NCBI RefSeq assembly: GCF_000720255.1
Contig: NZ_JOJE01000007.1
Location: 62,001-126,000, forward strand
Reading direction: 5' to 3'
Origin: Streptomyces griseus subsp. griseus
Lineage (GTDB): Bacteria > Actinomycetota > Actinomycetes > Streptomycetales > Streptomycetaceae
DNA: 64,000 bases
Position numbers and translations under genes: made by a program. Positions 26,195 to 34,284 of this stretch are shown in pieces (position 1 is the first letter of the stretch; every line of letters begins with the position of its first letter). The notes under the pieces are model-generated. The model saw nothing but the letters and a program-made list of their open reading frames with translations. It was not told where the DNA came from and did no database searches.

Positions 26195-26979
26195 GAGCGT
26201 CCCCCGGGCCGCCGGCCGACGGCGCGCCGGCCGTGGTACCAGCCGAGCGCCCGCCGCTCGACCACCTGGAACAGGACCGAAAGGAGGAAACCCAGCAGTC
26301 CGAGCACCAGGATCCCGGTCCACATCTCGGGGAGGGCGAAGCCCCGCTGGAACTGCACGACGGTGAAGCCGAGACCGTCACTGGCGGCGAACATCTCGCT
26401 GATGACCATCAGGATGATCCCGACGGACAGCGCCTGCCGCAGCCCCGCGAAGATCTGCGGGCTCGCCGAGGGCAGCACCAGGTCCTTCAGCCGCGCGACA
26501 CCCCGCACCCCGTACGAGCGGGCCGTCTCCGCGAGCACCGGGTCCACCGCCCGCACGCCCTCGACCGTGTTGAGCAGGACCGGCCACACACACCCGCTCG
26601 CGATCACCAGGACCTTCATGGTGTCGCCGATGCCCGCGAAGAGCATGATGACCGGCACCAGGACGGGCGGCGGCACCGCACGCAGGAACTCCATGACCGG
26701 TTCGCACACCGAGCGCACCCGCCGGTAGGAGCCGATGACCGTGCCCAGCGCGACTCCGACGACGGCCGCCGTGAGGTAGCCGCCCGCCAGCCGCAGCAGG
26801 CTCGGCACCACGTCGGCGCGCAGCCGGCCGGGTGTCCAGACGTCGGGGAAGGTCTTCAGGACGGTCCGCAGGGGCGGCCAGTACACGTTCGTGCTGTCGG
26901 CGGACGCCAGCCACCACACCGCCATGAGCACGGCCGGCAGCGCGAGGGCGTACGACAGCCGCAGGAGGGCACGGCTCAC
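26191..26979 (-). CDS. ABC transporter permease, SsuC/TauC type (second)
   Basis: 262 residues with about six membrane helices and the EAA-like loop ETARSYGVRGVARLKDLVLP. It belongs to the nitrate/sulfonate/taurine-type BPD_transp_1 family. GTG 26979 overlaps the stop of the other permease gene as GTGA. Two different permeases in one operon suggest a heterodimeric channel, unlike SsuC or TauC homodimers. Confidence 0.92.
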   Translation of the reverse strand: MSRALLRLSYALALPAVLMAVWWLASADSTNVYWPPLRTVLKTFPDVWTPGRLRADVVPSLLRLAGGYLTAAVVGVALGTVIGSYRRVRSVCEPVMEFLRAVPPPVLVPVIMLFAGIGDTMKVLVIASGCVWPVLLNTVEGVRAVDPVLAETARSYGVRGVARLKDLVLPSASPQIFAGLRQALSVGIILMVISEMFAASDGLGFTVVQFQRGFALPEMWTGILVLGLLGFLLSVLFQVVERRALGWYHGRRAVGRRPGGRS

Positions 26980-27749
26980 ACCGTCACCTCCCCACGCACC
27001 GACTGGTGCCAGGCCAGCGCCCGCCGTTCCACCGTCCGGGCACCGACGTTGACCAGCAGCCCGAGCAGTCCCGTCACCACGATGAGCGCGTACATCTCGG
27101 GCACCGCCTGCGAGGTCTGCGCCACCGCGATACGGGCGCCCAACCCCGGAGCTCCGATGACGAGTTCGGCCGTGACGGCGAGGATCAGCGCGACGGACGC
27201 GGCGAGCCGGACGCCGGTCATGACGTACGGCAGCGCGGTCGGCCACAGCACGTACCGGCCCCTCGCCCAGGTGCCGAGACCGTACGACCGTGCCGTCTCC
27301 TCCGCGACCGGGTCGACGTCCCGGACGCCGTACAGGACCTGGACGAGCACCTGCCAGAAGGCGGCGTAGACGACCAGCAGGAGCACCGAGCGCAGTGCGG
27401 TGCCGTACAGCAGCACCGCGAGCGGGATCAGGGCGACCGAGGGGATCGGGCGGAGGAACTCGACGGTGGACGCGGTCAGTTCGCGCAGGTGCGGTACGAC
27501 CGCGATGACGACTCCGGCGAGGACGCCGGCCGTCACCGCGATCGACAGCCCCAGCGCCCAGCCGGTGAGGGTGTCCCCGAGCGCGGTCCAGAACGAGCGG
27601 TCACCGAGCTCGGTGAGGAGCGCGTCGCCGACCCGGGCGGCCGGCGGGAAGTAGTCCGCGTCGACGACGCCGAGACGCGGCACGGCCTCGCAGAGCGCGA
27701 GGAAGCCCGCCAGCCCGGCCGCTCCCAGCAGTGCGCCGGAGCCCCTCAC
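26976..27749 (-). CDS. ABC transporter permease, SsuC/TauC type (first)
   Basis: 257 residues with six predicted membrane helices and the EAA-like loop EETARSYGLGTWARGRYVLWP. It is a paralogue of the permease encoded next, sharing ERRALxWxxxxR at the C-terminus. GTG 27749 overlaps the TGA of the binding-protein gene, so all four importer genes are translationally coupled. Confidence 0.92.
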   Translation of the reverse strand: MRGSGALLGAAGLAGFLALCEAVPRLGVVDADYFPPAARVGDALLTELGDRSFWTALGDTLTGWALGLSIAVTAGVLAGVVIAVVPHLRELTASTVEFLRPIPSVALIPLAVLLYGTALRSVLLLVVYAAFWQVLVQVLYGVRDVDPVAEETARSYGLGTWARGRYVLWPTALPYVMTGVRLAASVALILAVTAELVIGAPGLGARIAVAQTSQAVPEMYALIVVTGLLGLLVNVGARTVERRALAWHQSVRGEVTV

Positions 27750-28714
27750 GGCAGCAGCTCGTCCAGGTCCGGGCTCTGCTTGAACAGGCCGTCCTGCTGG
27801 GCCAGTTGCGCGAGCCGCTCGATGGATGCGCGGTCCGGTTCGGCGGGCCAGCGGGGCAGGGTGAGCTTGGCCAGGAGGGTGTCGGGGATCTTCGTGTACG
27901 TGGTGAGGATCCGGCGGACCTCTTCCGGGTGGCTGTCGGCGTACTTCAGGGACTCGGCGGTCGCCTCCCGGAACCTCTTCACCAACTCGGGGTTCTTCTG
28001 GGCGTACTGCCGCGACGTGAAGTACATCGCGACGGTCAGGTCCGGTGAGACGTCGTAGAAGTTGGACGCTATGGACTTACCGCCCGCGGCCTTGACGGTG
28101 GCGAGGGCGGGCTCGGGGGTGCAGGCCGCGTCGACCCGTCCGCCGTCCAGCGCGGCCGGCATCTGGTCGAAGGGCATCTCGACGAACTCGACCTTCGACG
28201 GGTCGCCGCCGTCCTTGCGTACCGACTCCCTGATCGAGGTGTCGCAGATGTTGTTGAGCGTGTTGACCGCGACCTTCCTGCCCCCGAGCTGCCTGGGTGA
28301 GGTGAGGGGGCTGCCCTTCTTCACGGTGATACCGGCGAAGTCGGCGCCGTCCTCGGCCGTGGACGCGACGCCGTTCGCCACGGCCTTGACGGGCAGGTTC
28401 TTGGACTGGGCGACCAGCAGGGACGTCGTGTTGCTGAAGCCGAACTGGAACTGGCCCGAGACGACACCGGGCACGATCGCCGCCCCGCCCTGGGCGGGGA
28501 CCAACTCCAGCTCCAGGCCGCGCTCGGCGTAGAAACCCTGTTTCTGGCCCAGGTATACGGGTGCGACGTCCAGGATGGGGATGACGCCGACCTTGACCTT
28601 GGTGGTGCCGTCCGACGCGCCCGCGTCCGACGTGCCGGAGCCGTCGGACGAGCCGCAGGCGGCCGTACTCAGTAATAAGAATCCGGCCGCGAGACCGGCG
28701 AACAGACGACGCAT
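27746..28714 (-). CDS. NMT1/SsuA-like substrate-binding lipoprotein
   Basis: 322 residues. A short signal ends in the lipobox STAACGSS. The mature domain reads VGVIPILDVAPVYLGQKQGF, then RGLELELVPAQGG and GQFQFGFSNTTSLL, typical of NMT1/THI5-like and SsuA binding proteins for pyrimidine precursors, sulfonates or aromatic acids. ATG 28714 follows GGGGGAG. The oxygenase operon just upstream suggests, as inference, that the ligand is its substrate. A palindromic operator candidate lies in the 104-bp promoter gap. Confidence 0.9.
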   Translation of the reverse strand: MRRLFAGLAAGFLLLSTAACGSSDGSGTSDAGASDGTTKVKVGVIPILDVAPVYLGQKQGFYAERGLELELVPAQGGAAIVPGVVSGQFQFGFSNTTSLLVAQSKNLPVKAVANGVASTAEDGADFAGITVKKGSPLTSPRQLGGRKVAVNTLNNICDTSIRESVRKDGGDPSKVEFVEMPFDQMPAALDGGRVDAACTPEPALATVKAAGGKSIASNFYDVSPDLTVAMYFTSRQYAQKNPELVKRFREATAESLKYADSHPEEVRRILTTYTKIPDTLLAKLTLPRWPAEPDRASIERLAQLAQQDGLFKQSPDLDELLP

Positions 28715-28750
28715 GGCTCCCCCTGTGCAGACGACGACGTTCCGACAGGC

Positions 28751-28767
28751 TGTGCGCATCTCGCACA
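28751..28767. promoter_or_regulatory. Perfect inverted repeat upstream of importer operon
   Basis: TGTGCG-CATCT-CGCACA is a perfect 6-5-6 inverted repeat 37-53 bp upstream of the binding-protein start. Its size suits a GntR- or TetR-type repressor, none of which is encoded nearby. Confidence 0.55.
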
Positions 28768-28818
28768 GTAGTGGGGTCGGTACTCGGCGGGAAGCCGTGC
28801 GCGGCCCGTTCCGACGGC

Positions 28819-29757
28819 TCACAGGTCCAGCACGAGCCTCTTTCCCCGGCAGCGGGACACACAGATGAGCATGGTCTCGCCGGCCTCGCGTTCCTCGTCG
28901 GTCAGTACCGAGTCCCGGTGGTCCGGGGTGCCTTCGAGGACGTCCGTCTCGCAGGTACCGCAGGTGCCCTCGGTGCAGGAGAACAGCACCTCGACACCGG
29001 CGGCGCGCACGGTCTCCAGGACGGAGACCCCGGGCGTGACCGTGAGCGTGCGCCCGCTCTGCGCGAGCTCGACCTCGAACTCGGTGTCCTCACCGCCCTG
29101 TTGCTCCTTGGGCTGGAACCGCTCGATGTGCAGGACCCCGGCCGGGCACTGCTCCTCCACCGCGTCGAGCAGCGCCCCGGGCCCACAGCAGTACACGAGA
29201 GCGCCCTCGGGCAGCCCGTCGAGCACGGCGGGCAGGTCCAGCAGACCGGTCTCGTCCTGCGGCGCGATGGTGACCCGGTCGCCGTAGCGGCTCAACTCAT
29301 CGGTGAACGCCATGGATCGTCGCGTCCGCCCGCCGTACAGCAGGGTCCACTCCGCGCCCTGGGCCTCCGCCACGGCGAGCATCGGCAGGATCGGAGTGAT
29401 GCCGATGCCGCCGGCGATGAAGCGGTAGCGGGGCGCCGGCCGCAGGGCGAAGTGGTTGCGCGGGCCGCGCACACGGACCTTGTCGCCCTGTCCCAACTGC
29501 TCGTGCACATGGGCGGATCCACCGCGTCCCGCGGGCTCGCGCAGCACCGCGACCCGCCAGGCGTCCCGGTCGTCCGGGTCGCCGCACAGGGAGTACTGCC
29601 GCTCCAGGCCCGGGCCGAGCACCACGTCGATGTGGGCGCCGGGCTCCCATGCCGGGAGCTGTTCGCCCAGCGGGTGGCGCAGGGTGAGGGCGAGCACGCC
29701 GTCGGCCGCGGACTCCTTGCGGTCGACGACGAGTTCGGCTTCGTACGCGTCACTCAT
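28819..29757 (-). CDS. Ferredoxin-NAD(P)H reductase component of Rieske oxygenase (VanB-like)
   Basis: 312 residues in the order FMN/FAD-binding barrel (LERQYSLCGDPD), NAD-binding domain (FIAGGIGITPILPM, VYCCGPGALLDAVE) and C-terminal plant-type [2Fe-2S] domain (SCTEGTCGTCETDVLEG and a later CVSRC). This is the phthalate-dioxygenase-reductase layout. It passes electrons from NAD(P)H to the Rieske oxygenase encoded two genes upstream. ATG 29757 overlaps the stop of the 61-residue gene as ATGA. Confidence 0.93.
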   Translation of the reverse strand: MSDAYEAELVVDRKESAADGVLALTLRHPLGEQLPAWEPGAHIDVVLGPGLERQYSLCGDPDDRDAWRVAVLREPAGRGGSAHVHEQLGQGDKVRVRGPRNHFALRPAPRYRFIAGGIGITPILPMLAVAEAQGAEWTLLYGGRTRRSMAFTDELSRYGDRVTIAPQDETGLLDLPAVLDGLPEGALVYCCGPGALLDAVEEQCPAGVLHIERFQPKEQQGGEDTEFEVELAQSGRTLTVTPGVSVLETVRAAGVEVLFSCTEGTCGTCETDVLEGTPDHRDSVLTDEEREAGETMLICVSRCRGKRLVLDL

Positions 29758-29939
29758 GAACTGTTCCCTTGCGGCTCGTGTGGGGGCTCGTGTCCTTGCG
29801 GATGGGCGAGCATCCACTCCCACATCTCGATCGGGTCCTGCGAGGTGTGCTCGCGGCCGCAGTGACAGGTGCCGTGAAGGGTGTCGGTGCCCGGCAGCCA
29901 GTCGATGCGGTAGATCTCCCCGGTGGGCGCGGCACTCAC
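29754..29939 (-). CDS. Small 61-aa protein between Rieske oxygenase and its reductase
   Basis: An unrecognised small protein, coupled on both sides: GTG 29939 overlaps the oxygenase stop as GTGA, and its TGA overlaps the reductase start as ATGA. It begins SAAPTGEIYRIDWLPGTDTL and contains CHCGREH, a possible metal site, then EMWEWMLAHPQGH, with a His- and Pro-rich tail. It has no membrane segment. Tight coupling suggests an accessory subunit or assembly factor of the oxygenase system. Its codon choice fits the GC-rich surroundings, and the frame would otherwise be hidden inside a longer antisense-like frame. Confidence 0.7.
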   Translation of the reverse strand: MSAAPTGEIYRIDWLPGTDTLHGTCHCGREHTSQDPIEMWEWMLAHPQGHEPPHEPQGNSS

Positions 29940-31009
29940 AGGACCTTCTCCACGGGCTTGTCGCCCTCCTCGACCAGCCGGGCCAGGATGCGGCGGGCGG
30001 CGAGGCCGCCGGTGTCGATGTTGATGCTCAACTCCTGGTAGCCGGTGCGCTCGGTGCCGAGCGTCCTCTGCAGCAGGTTGAGCGCGTCGACGTCCTGCAT
30101 GACGACGGTGTGGTTGTTGCCCCGCAGGAACTCCGTGACCTCGTCGTCGTCCGTCGCCCAGTCCCGGGAGACCATCCAGAAGTCGTACACCTTGCCGTCG
30201 GCGGACGGCGTGATCGCGTAGGTGATCTCGGTGTGGAAACCGTTGGGGTCGCTGCCGTCCGCCTCGGGCAGCACACCGACCGACGCGATGCGGCTGTGCA
30301 GCAGGTACAGGCAGGGCGCGTGGTACTCGATGTCCTGCCAGCGGGTGATGCGGCCCTCGATGCCGGTAGAACGGGAGTAGAAGGGCGGGCACTCGGCGTC
30401 GTCCATGTGCCGGCTCACCCGCACGATCCCCGCGCCCTCGTCCACCTCGGTGGTGATCGGCGTCTCGGCGACCTCGGGAGTGCCGATGTAGCCGCCGTGC
30501 AGGTACGTCTCGTGGGACAGGTCGAGGAGGTTGTCCACGAGGAGCCCGTAGTCGGCGTCGATCGGCTCCATGCCCCGCACGGTGGTCCAGCCCGGGGCGT
30601 CGAGGTGGCGGGCGCGCGGGATGGTCTGCGGGTCGGCGAGCGCCGGGTCGCCGATCCACACCCACACCAGCGAGTCCTGCTCGACGAGCGGGTAGGAGGT
30701 GACCCGGGCGGTGCGCGGGACGCGTTTCTGCCCCGGCACGTACACGCACGTCCCGGTCGTGTCGTAGGTGAAGCCGTGGTAGCCGCACACGATCCGGTCA
30801 CCGTCCAGCCGGCTGGGCTTCTCGTGCAGCGGGAACCGGCGGTGCACACAGCGGTCGTGCAGGGCGACGGGCGTCCCGTCCTCCTCGGTTCGGTAGAAGA
30901 CGAGCGGCTCACCGAGGATGGTCCGTCCGAGCAGTTCCTCGCGCCCGACCTCATGGCTGTAGGCGGCGACGTACCACTGGTTCCTGGCGAAGGCGGTCAT
31001 GTGAGGCAT
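29936..31009 (-). CDS. Rieske non-heme iron oxygenase, VanA-like
   Basis: 357 residues. The Rieske [2Fe-2S] ligands are Cys54, His56, Cys75 and His78 (CVH, CGYH). The mononuclear iron site follows in NLLDLSHETYLH (Asp163 bridge, His166 and His171). The layout matches vanillate O-demethylase and dicamba or toluene-sulfonate oxygenases: a homomeric alpha-type subunit without a beta subunit. It should hydroxylate or O-demethylate an aromatic acid; the substrate is not known. ATG 31009 is used; ATG 31000 is possible. It is first in a three-gene operon. Confidence 0.92.
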   Translation of the reverse strand: MPHMTAFARNQWYVAAYSHEVGREELLGRTILGEPLVFYRTEEDGTPVALHDRCVHRRFPLHEKPSRLDGDRIVCGYHGFTYDTTGTCVYVPGQKRVPRTARVTSYPLVEQDSLVWVWIGDPALADPQTIPRARHLDAPGWTTVRGMEPIDADYGLLVDNLLDLSHETYLHGGYIGTPEVAETPITTEVDEGAGIVRVSRHMDDAECPPFYSRSTGIEGRITRWQDIEYHAPCLYLLHSRIASVGVLPEADGSDPNGFHTEITYAITPSADGKVYDFWMVSRDWATDDDEVTEFLRGNNHTVVMQDVDALNLLQRTLGTERTGYQELSINIDTGGLAARRILARLVEEGDKPVEKVL

Positions 31010-31315
31010 GGGGGTCCCGTCCCTGTCGGCGGGGCGGCTTCGCCCCGCGTGCCGTGGTTGGAATCAGGGTCGTGACGGCTGTGGTTGCCACGCAAGGCGG
31101 CTTCTGTCAGGCGGAAGCGTCTCTGAGAAAGGGCTGGTCAGGGCGTTGTCATGCGTCTTGCCCATCACTGGCAGCGGCTGCGGGGTGTCGCCGCTGGGTG
31201 GATCACTCCTGAGGTGGCCGGTGACGCGTCTGGCGAGCATGTCCGACCGCGGTGCTTCCGTGGTTGTCCGGAAGTTGAACTCTTGTCCGTGAACGCGCCA
31301 ATTTCTTGCCGGTTC
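31010..31315. other. Gene-poor stretch upstream of the Rieske operon
   Basis: This holds the Rieske promoter on its left side. I see no supported gene. From about 31283 the base composition is visibly less GC-rich than on either side, which may mark a junction or a decayed mobile sequence. Confidence 0.4.
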
Positions 31316-31732
31316 TTAGGCGGTACACCGGCAGAACTTGCATTCTTGCAGTTCAAGACTGGTCAGCGCTGTCGCAAGGGCGTGCTGGGTCGAATCCGGG
31401 TCGAATTGGCCCGTCTTGGCGTATCTGGCCGGGTTGTCGCAAGTCAGGGAGGTGGTGGGCAGGAGTAATCCGAGCGGAAAGGACACCTCTGTGCCGTCCA
31501 GTGAAGCGGCCACCAGCTGATGGCGGACGAAGTCGATGATGAACGGATTACCTTCGGCCGGCATCGGACGCGTGGTGATGCCATGTCCGGTGAGGTAGAA
31601 GGGCACATTCCACCAGTGGTTGCGTCGAACGCTGGCGGTGAGCCGGATCTTGCCGACGACCTGCGCGAACCGGTGCAGCGTCTCCTTACAGCCCCGCCAT
31701 TCGGCGAGCGGAATCGGCGGGAAGAACTCCAT
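31316..31732 (-). pseudogene. DUF5996 family protein, C-terminally truncated
   Basis: From ATG 31732 (GGGAGG upstream) the first ~95 residues read as a DUF5996 N-terminus (FFPPIPLAEWRGCKETLHRF, NHWWNVPFYLTGHG, MPFIIDFVRHQL-like). The family is normally about 300 residues, but here the similarity stops after FPLGLLLPTTSLT and the frame ends 40 residues later in sequence I cannot place, of lower GC. The rest of the domain is missing, so the gene is probably a remnant cut at about 31440. Confidence 0.6.
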
Positions 31733-31865
31733 GAGCCTCCCTTCCTGCACGGAGCATCCGGGAGAGCGGCGACGATACCGGCGGCCCCTACCCCTCAATG
31801 ATGGCCGACCCCGCCGCGAACGGCACGCCGCCGGCACGGACCAACGCTTACGGCGGCGCGGCCTG

Positions 31866-31881
31866 CACAATGATCATTGTG
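31866..31881. promoter_or_regulatory. Perfect 16-bp palindrome
   Basis: CACAATGATCATTGTG is a perfect palindrome, and AT-rich for this region. It lies 134 bp upstream of the DUF5996 remnant and 111 bp beyond the end of the uracil-DNA glycosylase gene. It looks like the operator of a dimeric regulator (MarR, TetR or metal-sensing type). Confidence 0.55.
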
Positions 31882-31991
31882 GGCTGACGCCCGCGCATGG
31901 GGTCGAAGGCAGTAGCGGAGGAACAGGGACGGATCCCGCTTTCGGCGCGCGTCGCCGGAGACCCGTCGTAGGCGAGTTGGTCAACGGCAGG

Positions 31992-32780
31992 TCACCCAGG
32001 AGGCTGGCGGACCGGCAGGTCGGCGATGTTGGCACCGCGGTGCAGGACGTCGCGGAGCATGGCGGGGGTCAGGGTGCGGGTGGACATGTTGCGCTGGCTT
32101 GGGTGGTAGCCGCCGATCAGGTGCAGCGCCCGTCCACTTCGGGCGTCGGTTAGCTGCGTGTGTGCGCCGTGCCCGAAGGCTGGGCGCGGACGGGGCACCT
32201 GCCAGTCGGTGGCGGTGAGTACCGGGAGCAGTGCCTGCCAGGCGAATCCGCCGAGTACCACGATTGTGCGCAGGGTCGGGCGCAGGAGTTCCAGCTCCTG
32301 GGCGAGCCATGGCCGGCAGGTGTCGCGCTCTGTGGTGGTGGGGCGGTTGTCGGGCGGTGCGCAGTGCACCGGCACCGTGATCCGCACGCCGTACAGCCTC
32401 ATCCCGTCGTCGCGGTGTGAGGCCTGTGGCTGGGAGGCGAGACCGAGGTCGAACAAGGCTGCGTAGAGGGCATCGCCCGACGGGTCGCCGGTGAAGATGC
32501 GTCCGGTGCGGTTGCCGCCGTGCGCGGCTGGAGCCAGTCCAATGATCGCCAGTGGTGCGTCCGGAGGACCGAAGCCTGGCACGGGCCTGGCCCAGTACTC
32601 CCAGTTCCGGAAGGACCTGCGCTTGACGCGGGCGGCCTCCTCCCTCCAGGCCACCAACCGCGGGCAGGCCCGACAGGTGCTCACCGTCTCGTCCAGTTCG
32701 CGCACGGAATCCAGTCGGGGAGCTGTCGCCAAGGGGAAGTAGCGGGCCTGCGGCGTCGGGCGGCTGCTGTGCGTGCTCAT
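31992..32780 (-). CDS. Uracil-DNA glycosylase, family 4/5 (UdgB-like)
   Basis: 262 residues. Iron-sulfur cysteines begin with STCRACPRLVAWREE. Motif A reads GLAPAAHGGNRTGRIFTGD, with the uncharged Ala-His of family 5 instead of a catalytic Asp or Glu, and motif B is GGYHPSQRNMSTRTLTP. It removes uracil and other deaminated bases from DNA. ATG 32780 follows GGAGGAG. It is divergent from a DUF488 gene across 172 bp. Confidence 0.92.
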   Translation of the reverse strand: MSTHSSRPTPQARYFPLATAPRLDSVRELDETVSTCRACPRLVAWREEAARVKRRSFRNWEYWARPVPGFGPPDAPLAIIGLAPAAHGGNRTGRIFTGDPSGDALYAALFDLGLASQPQASHRDDGMRLYGVRITVPVHCAPPDNRPTTTERDTCRPWLAQELELLRPTLRTIVVLGGFAWQALLPVLTATDWQVPRPRPAFGHGAHTQLTDARSGRALHLIGGYHPSQRNMSTRTLTPAMLRDVLHRGANIADLPVRQPPG

Positions 32781-32952
32781 GCTCCTCCTCACACCGTCTG
32801 CCGAACGGTCGCGGAACGGCCCGGCCCGCTCGCCCCTCGGCAAACGGCGACCCCCGATAAAATGGGTGAGTCAGAAACACCCCTGGGTGGGGCAAGCACC
32901 GGCCGCTCACAGTTGCGGTCCGGACTGACCGATTGATCTGGAAGGTGCCGTC

Positions 32953-33312
32953 ATGGCCGAGCAGATCACCTACCGCCGAGTTTACGAAGAGACCTCGCCC
33001 AAGGAGGGCAAGCGGGTCCTTGTCGACCGTGTCTGGCCACGGGGTATGCGCAAGGACGAGGCGAACCTGGACGAGTGGCTGCGCGATGTCGCCCCCTCGA
33101 CCGACCTGCGCCGCTGGTACGGCCACGAGCCGAGCCGCTTCGCCGAGTTCCGCCGCCGCTACCTGTCCGAGCTGGAGGACACCGGACACCGGCAGGCCGC
33201 CGAGCATCTGCGTGACCTGGCCGCCCACGACAACCTCACGCTCCTCACCGCCACCAAGGACGTGGATCACAGCCAGGCCGCCGTACTCGCCGAATGGCTT
33301 GCCGAAATCTGA
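32953..33312 (+). CDS. DUF488 family protein (first copy)
   Basis: 119 residues with the family signature RVLVDRVWPRGMRKDEANLDEW and LTLLTATKDVDHSQAAVLAEWL. The biochemical role of DUF488 is not settled. ATG 32953 follows GGAAGG. A second copy is at 39455-39817 on the other strand; the two share most of their conserved positions. Their recurrence in a stress-gene region suggests a common role. Confidence 0.9.
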   Translation: MAEQITYRRVYEETSPKEGKRVLVDRVWPRGMRKDEANLDEWLRDVAPSTDLRRWYGHEPSRFAEFRRRYLSELEDTGHRQAAEHLRDLAAHDNLTLLTATKDVDHSQAAVLAEWLAEI

Positions 33313-33837
33313 CCGGTACAGCAAGCTCTGAACAACGCCGGAACCCTGCAAGGCCGGCTCGCTTGCGCCCCGACTGGTCGCAGAGGTAGCGCCCTCCACT
33401 GGTGTCAGCGGGACTCTCCGGCGCTCGAGCCGCATCGGCCACGGACCCTAGCGGGCGGGGGGTGCCGCCAACTGCCTGCTGGTTCGGACGCTGCGGGCCG
33501 TCTCGGACAACCTCGACGACAAGATCGACGCTTGGGTCCCGCGCCGCTGAGGCAGGTGCCGTGGCCATCTTGCTCAGCACATTGAGGCGGCCCTCGCGGC
33601 TCTTCTGATCGTGGAACAAGCCGTGCAGCTACCTGCCATCGGGGCCGGGCCTGGCACCGAGCTCCCACCCTCGCCTCGTGCTGGCGGCCCGGCTCGACCG
33701 CGACCGCCTCGAACCCGCTGCCATCGACACCACCGGGACTGCTGAGCCGAGGCCGGCGAGCAGGTGCGCCGCTCCCACGGCGGCGGGCTGCGCAGCTCGC
33801 GTTGCGAGGACGGGCACTGGGGGAGATGCGCCGGCGA
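33313..33837. other. Gene-poor stretch, 525 bp
   Basis: No supported gene. A short + strand stretch near 33490-33550 reads LRAVSDNLDDKIDAWVPRR and may be a coding remnant, but it has no start or family I recognise. Other open frames here are GC-rich shadows. Confidence 0.4.
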
Positions 33838-34284
33838 TCAGTTGTCCGTTGCTGGGCGGGGGCGGATCTGCATGCCGGGTCGTCGGCGGTGAACGGTGAG
33901 GTAGGACAGGCCGTCGGCACTTGCGGTGATGCGGCGGGTCGAGCCGTGGGGAAGCCAGAACAGCGCACCACCTGTGAGGGGTTCCGTCCGGTCGCTGGTG
34001 CCGAGGATGCCGTGCCCGGCGACGACGAGCAGGAGCACGTCGAGGTCGGGCTCGGCGTGGGTCTCGACGCACTGGTGAGCCGGCAGGTGGACGAGGTTGG
34101 CGTCGAGTTGACGGCCGGACTCGGTGAGTTTCCACACGGCACCCGCCGTCGCCGGAACGGTCCCGGCGAGGGCATGGACGTCACACAGCAGGCGCGGTGT
34201 CGGCGCGGGAGCGGACGGGGGCGAGGGCTCGGCAACGTCCTCGTCGATCGCCGCGGGGGTACCGGGAGGTGGGGTGTCAGGCAT
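33838..34284 (-). CDS. Small cupin-like protein
   Basis: 148 residues: a disordered Pro/Ala-rich N-terminus and one cupin barrel with LVHLPAHQCVETHAEPDLDV and WLPHGSTRRITASADGLSYL. The metal ligands are partly kept. It overlaps the hemerythrin-DUF2249 gene upstream by 8 bp, so the two are translated together. A ligand or cofactor sensor for the same stress response is an inference. Confidence 0.78.
   Translation of the reverse strand: MPDTPPPGTPAAIDEDVAEPSPPSAPAPTPRLLCDVHALAGTVPATAGAVWKLTESGRQLDANLVHLPAHQCVETHAEPDLDVLLLVVAGHGILGTSDRTEPLTGGALFWLPHGSTRRITASADGLSYLTVHRRRPGMQIRPRPATDN

Noticed and set aside
24935..26728. Long + strand frame across the MmyB-like and ABC genes
   Set aside because: It is a shadow rich in Arg, Pro and Gly. 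The opposite-strand genes have clear family motifs.
31387..31399. tRNA-like T-loop words (gggtcgaatccgg)
   Set aside because: The loop lacks the TTC start, no acceptor or anticodon stem pairs with it, and there is no CCA-adjacent end. I do not call a tRNA or attachment site.
31981..33435. 484-codon - strand frame
   Set aside because: It overlaps the uracil-DNA glycosylase gene in another frame and the DUF488 gene; the translation is Arg/Pro-rich with no motifs.
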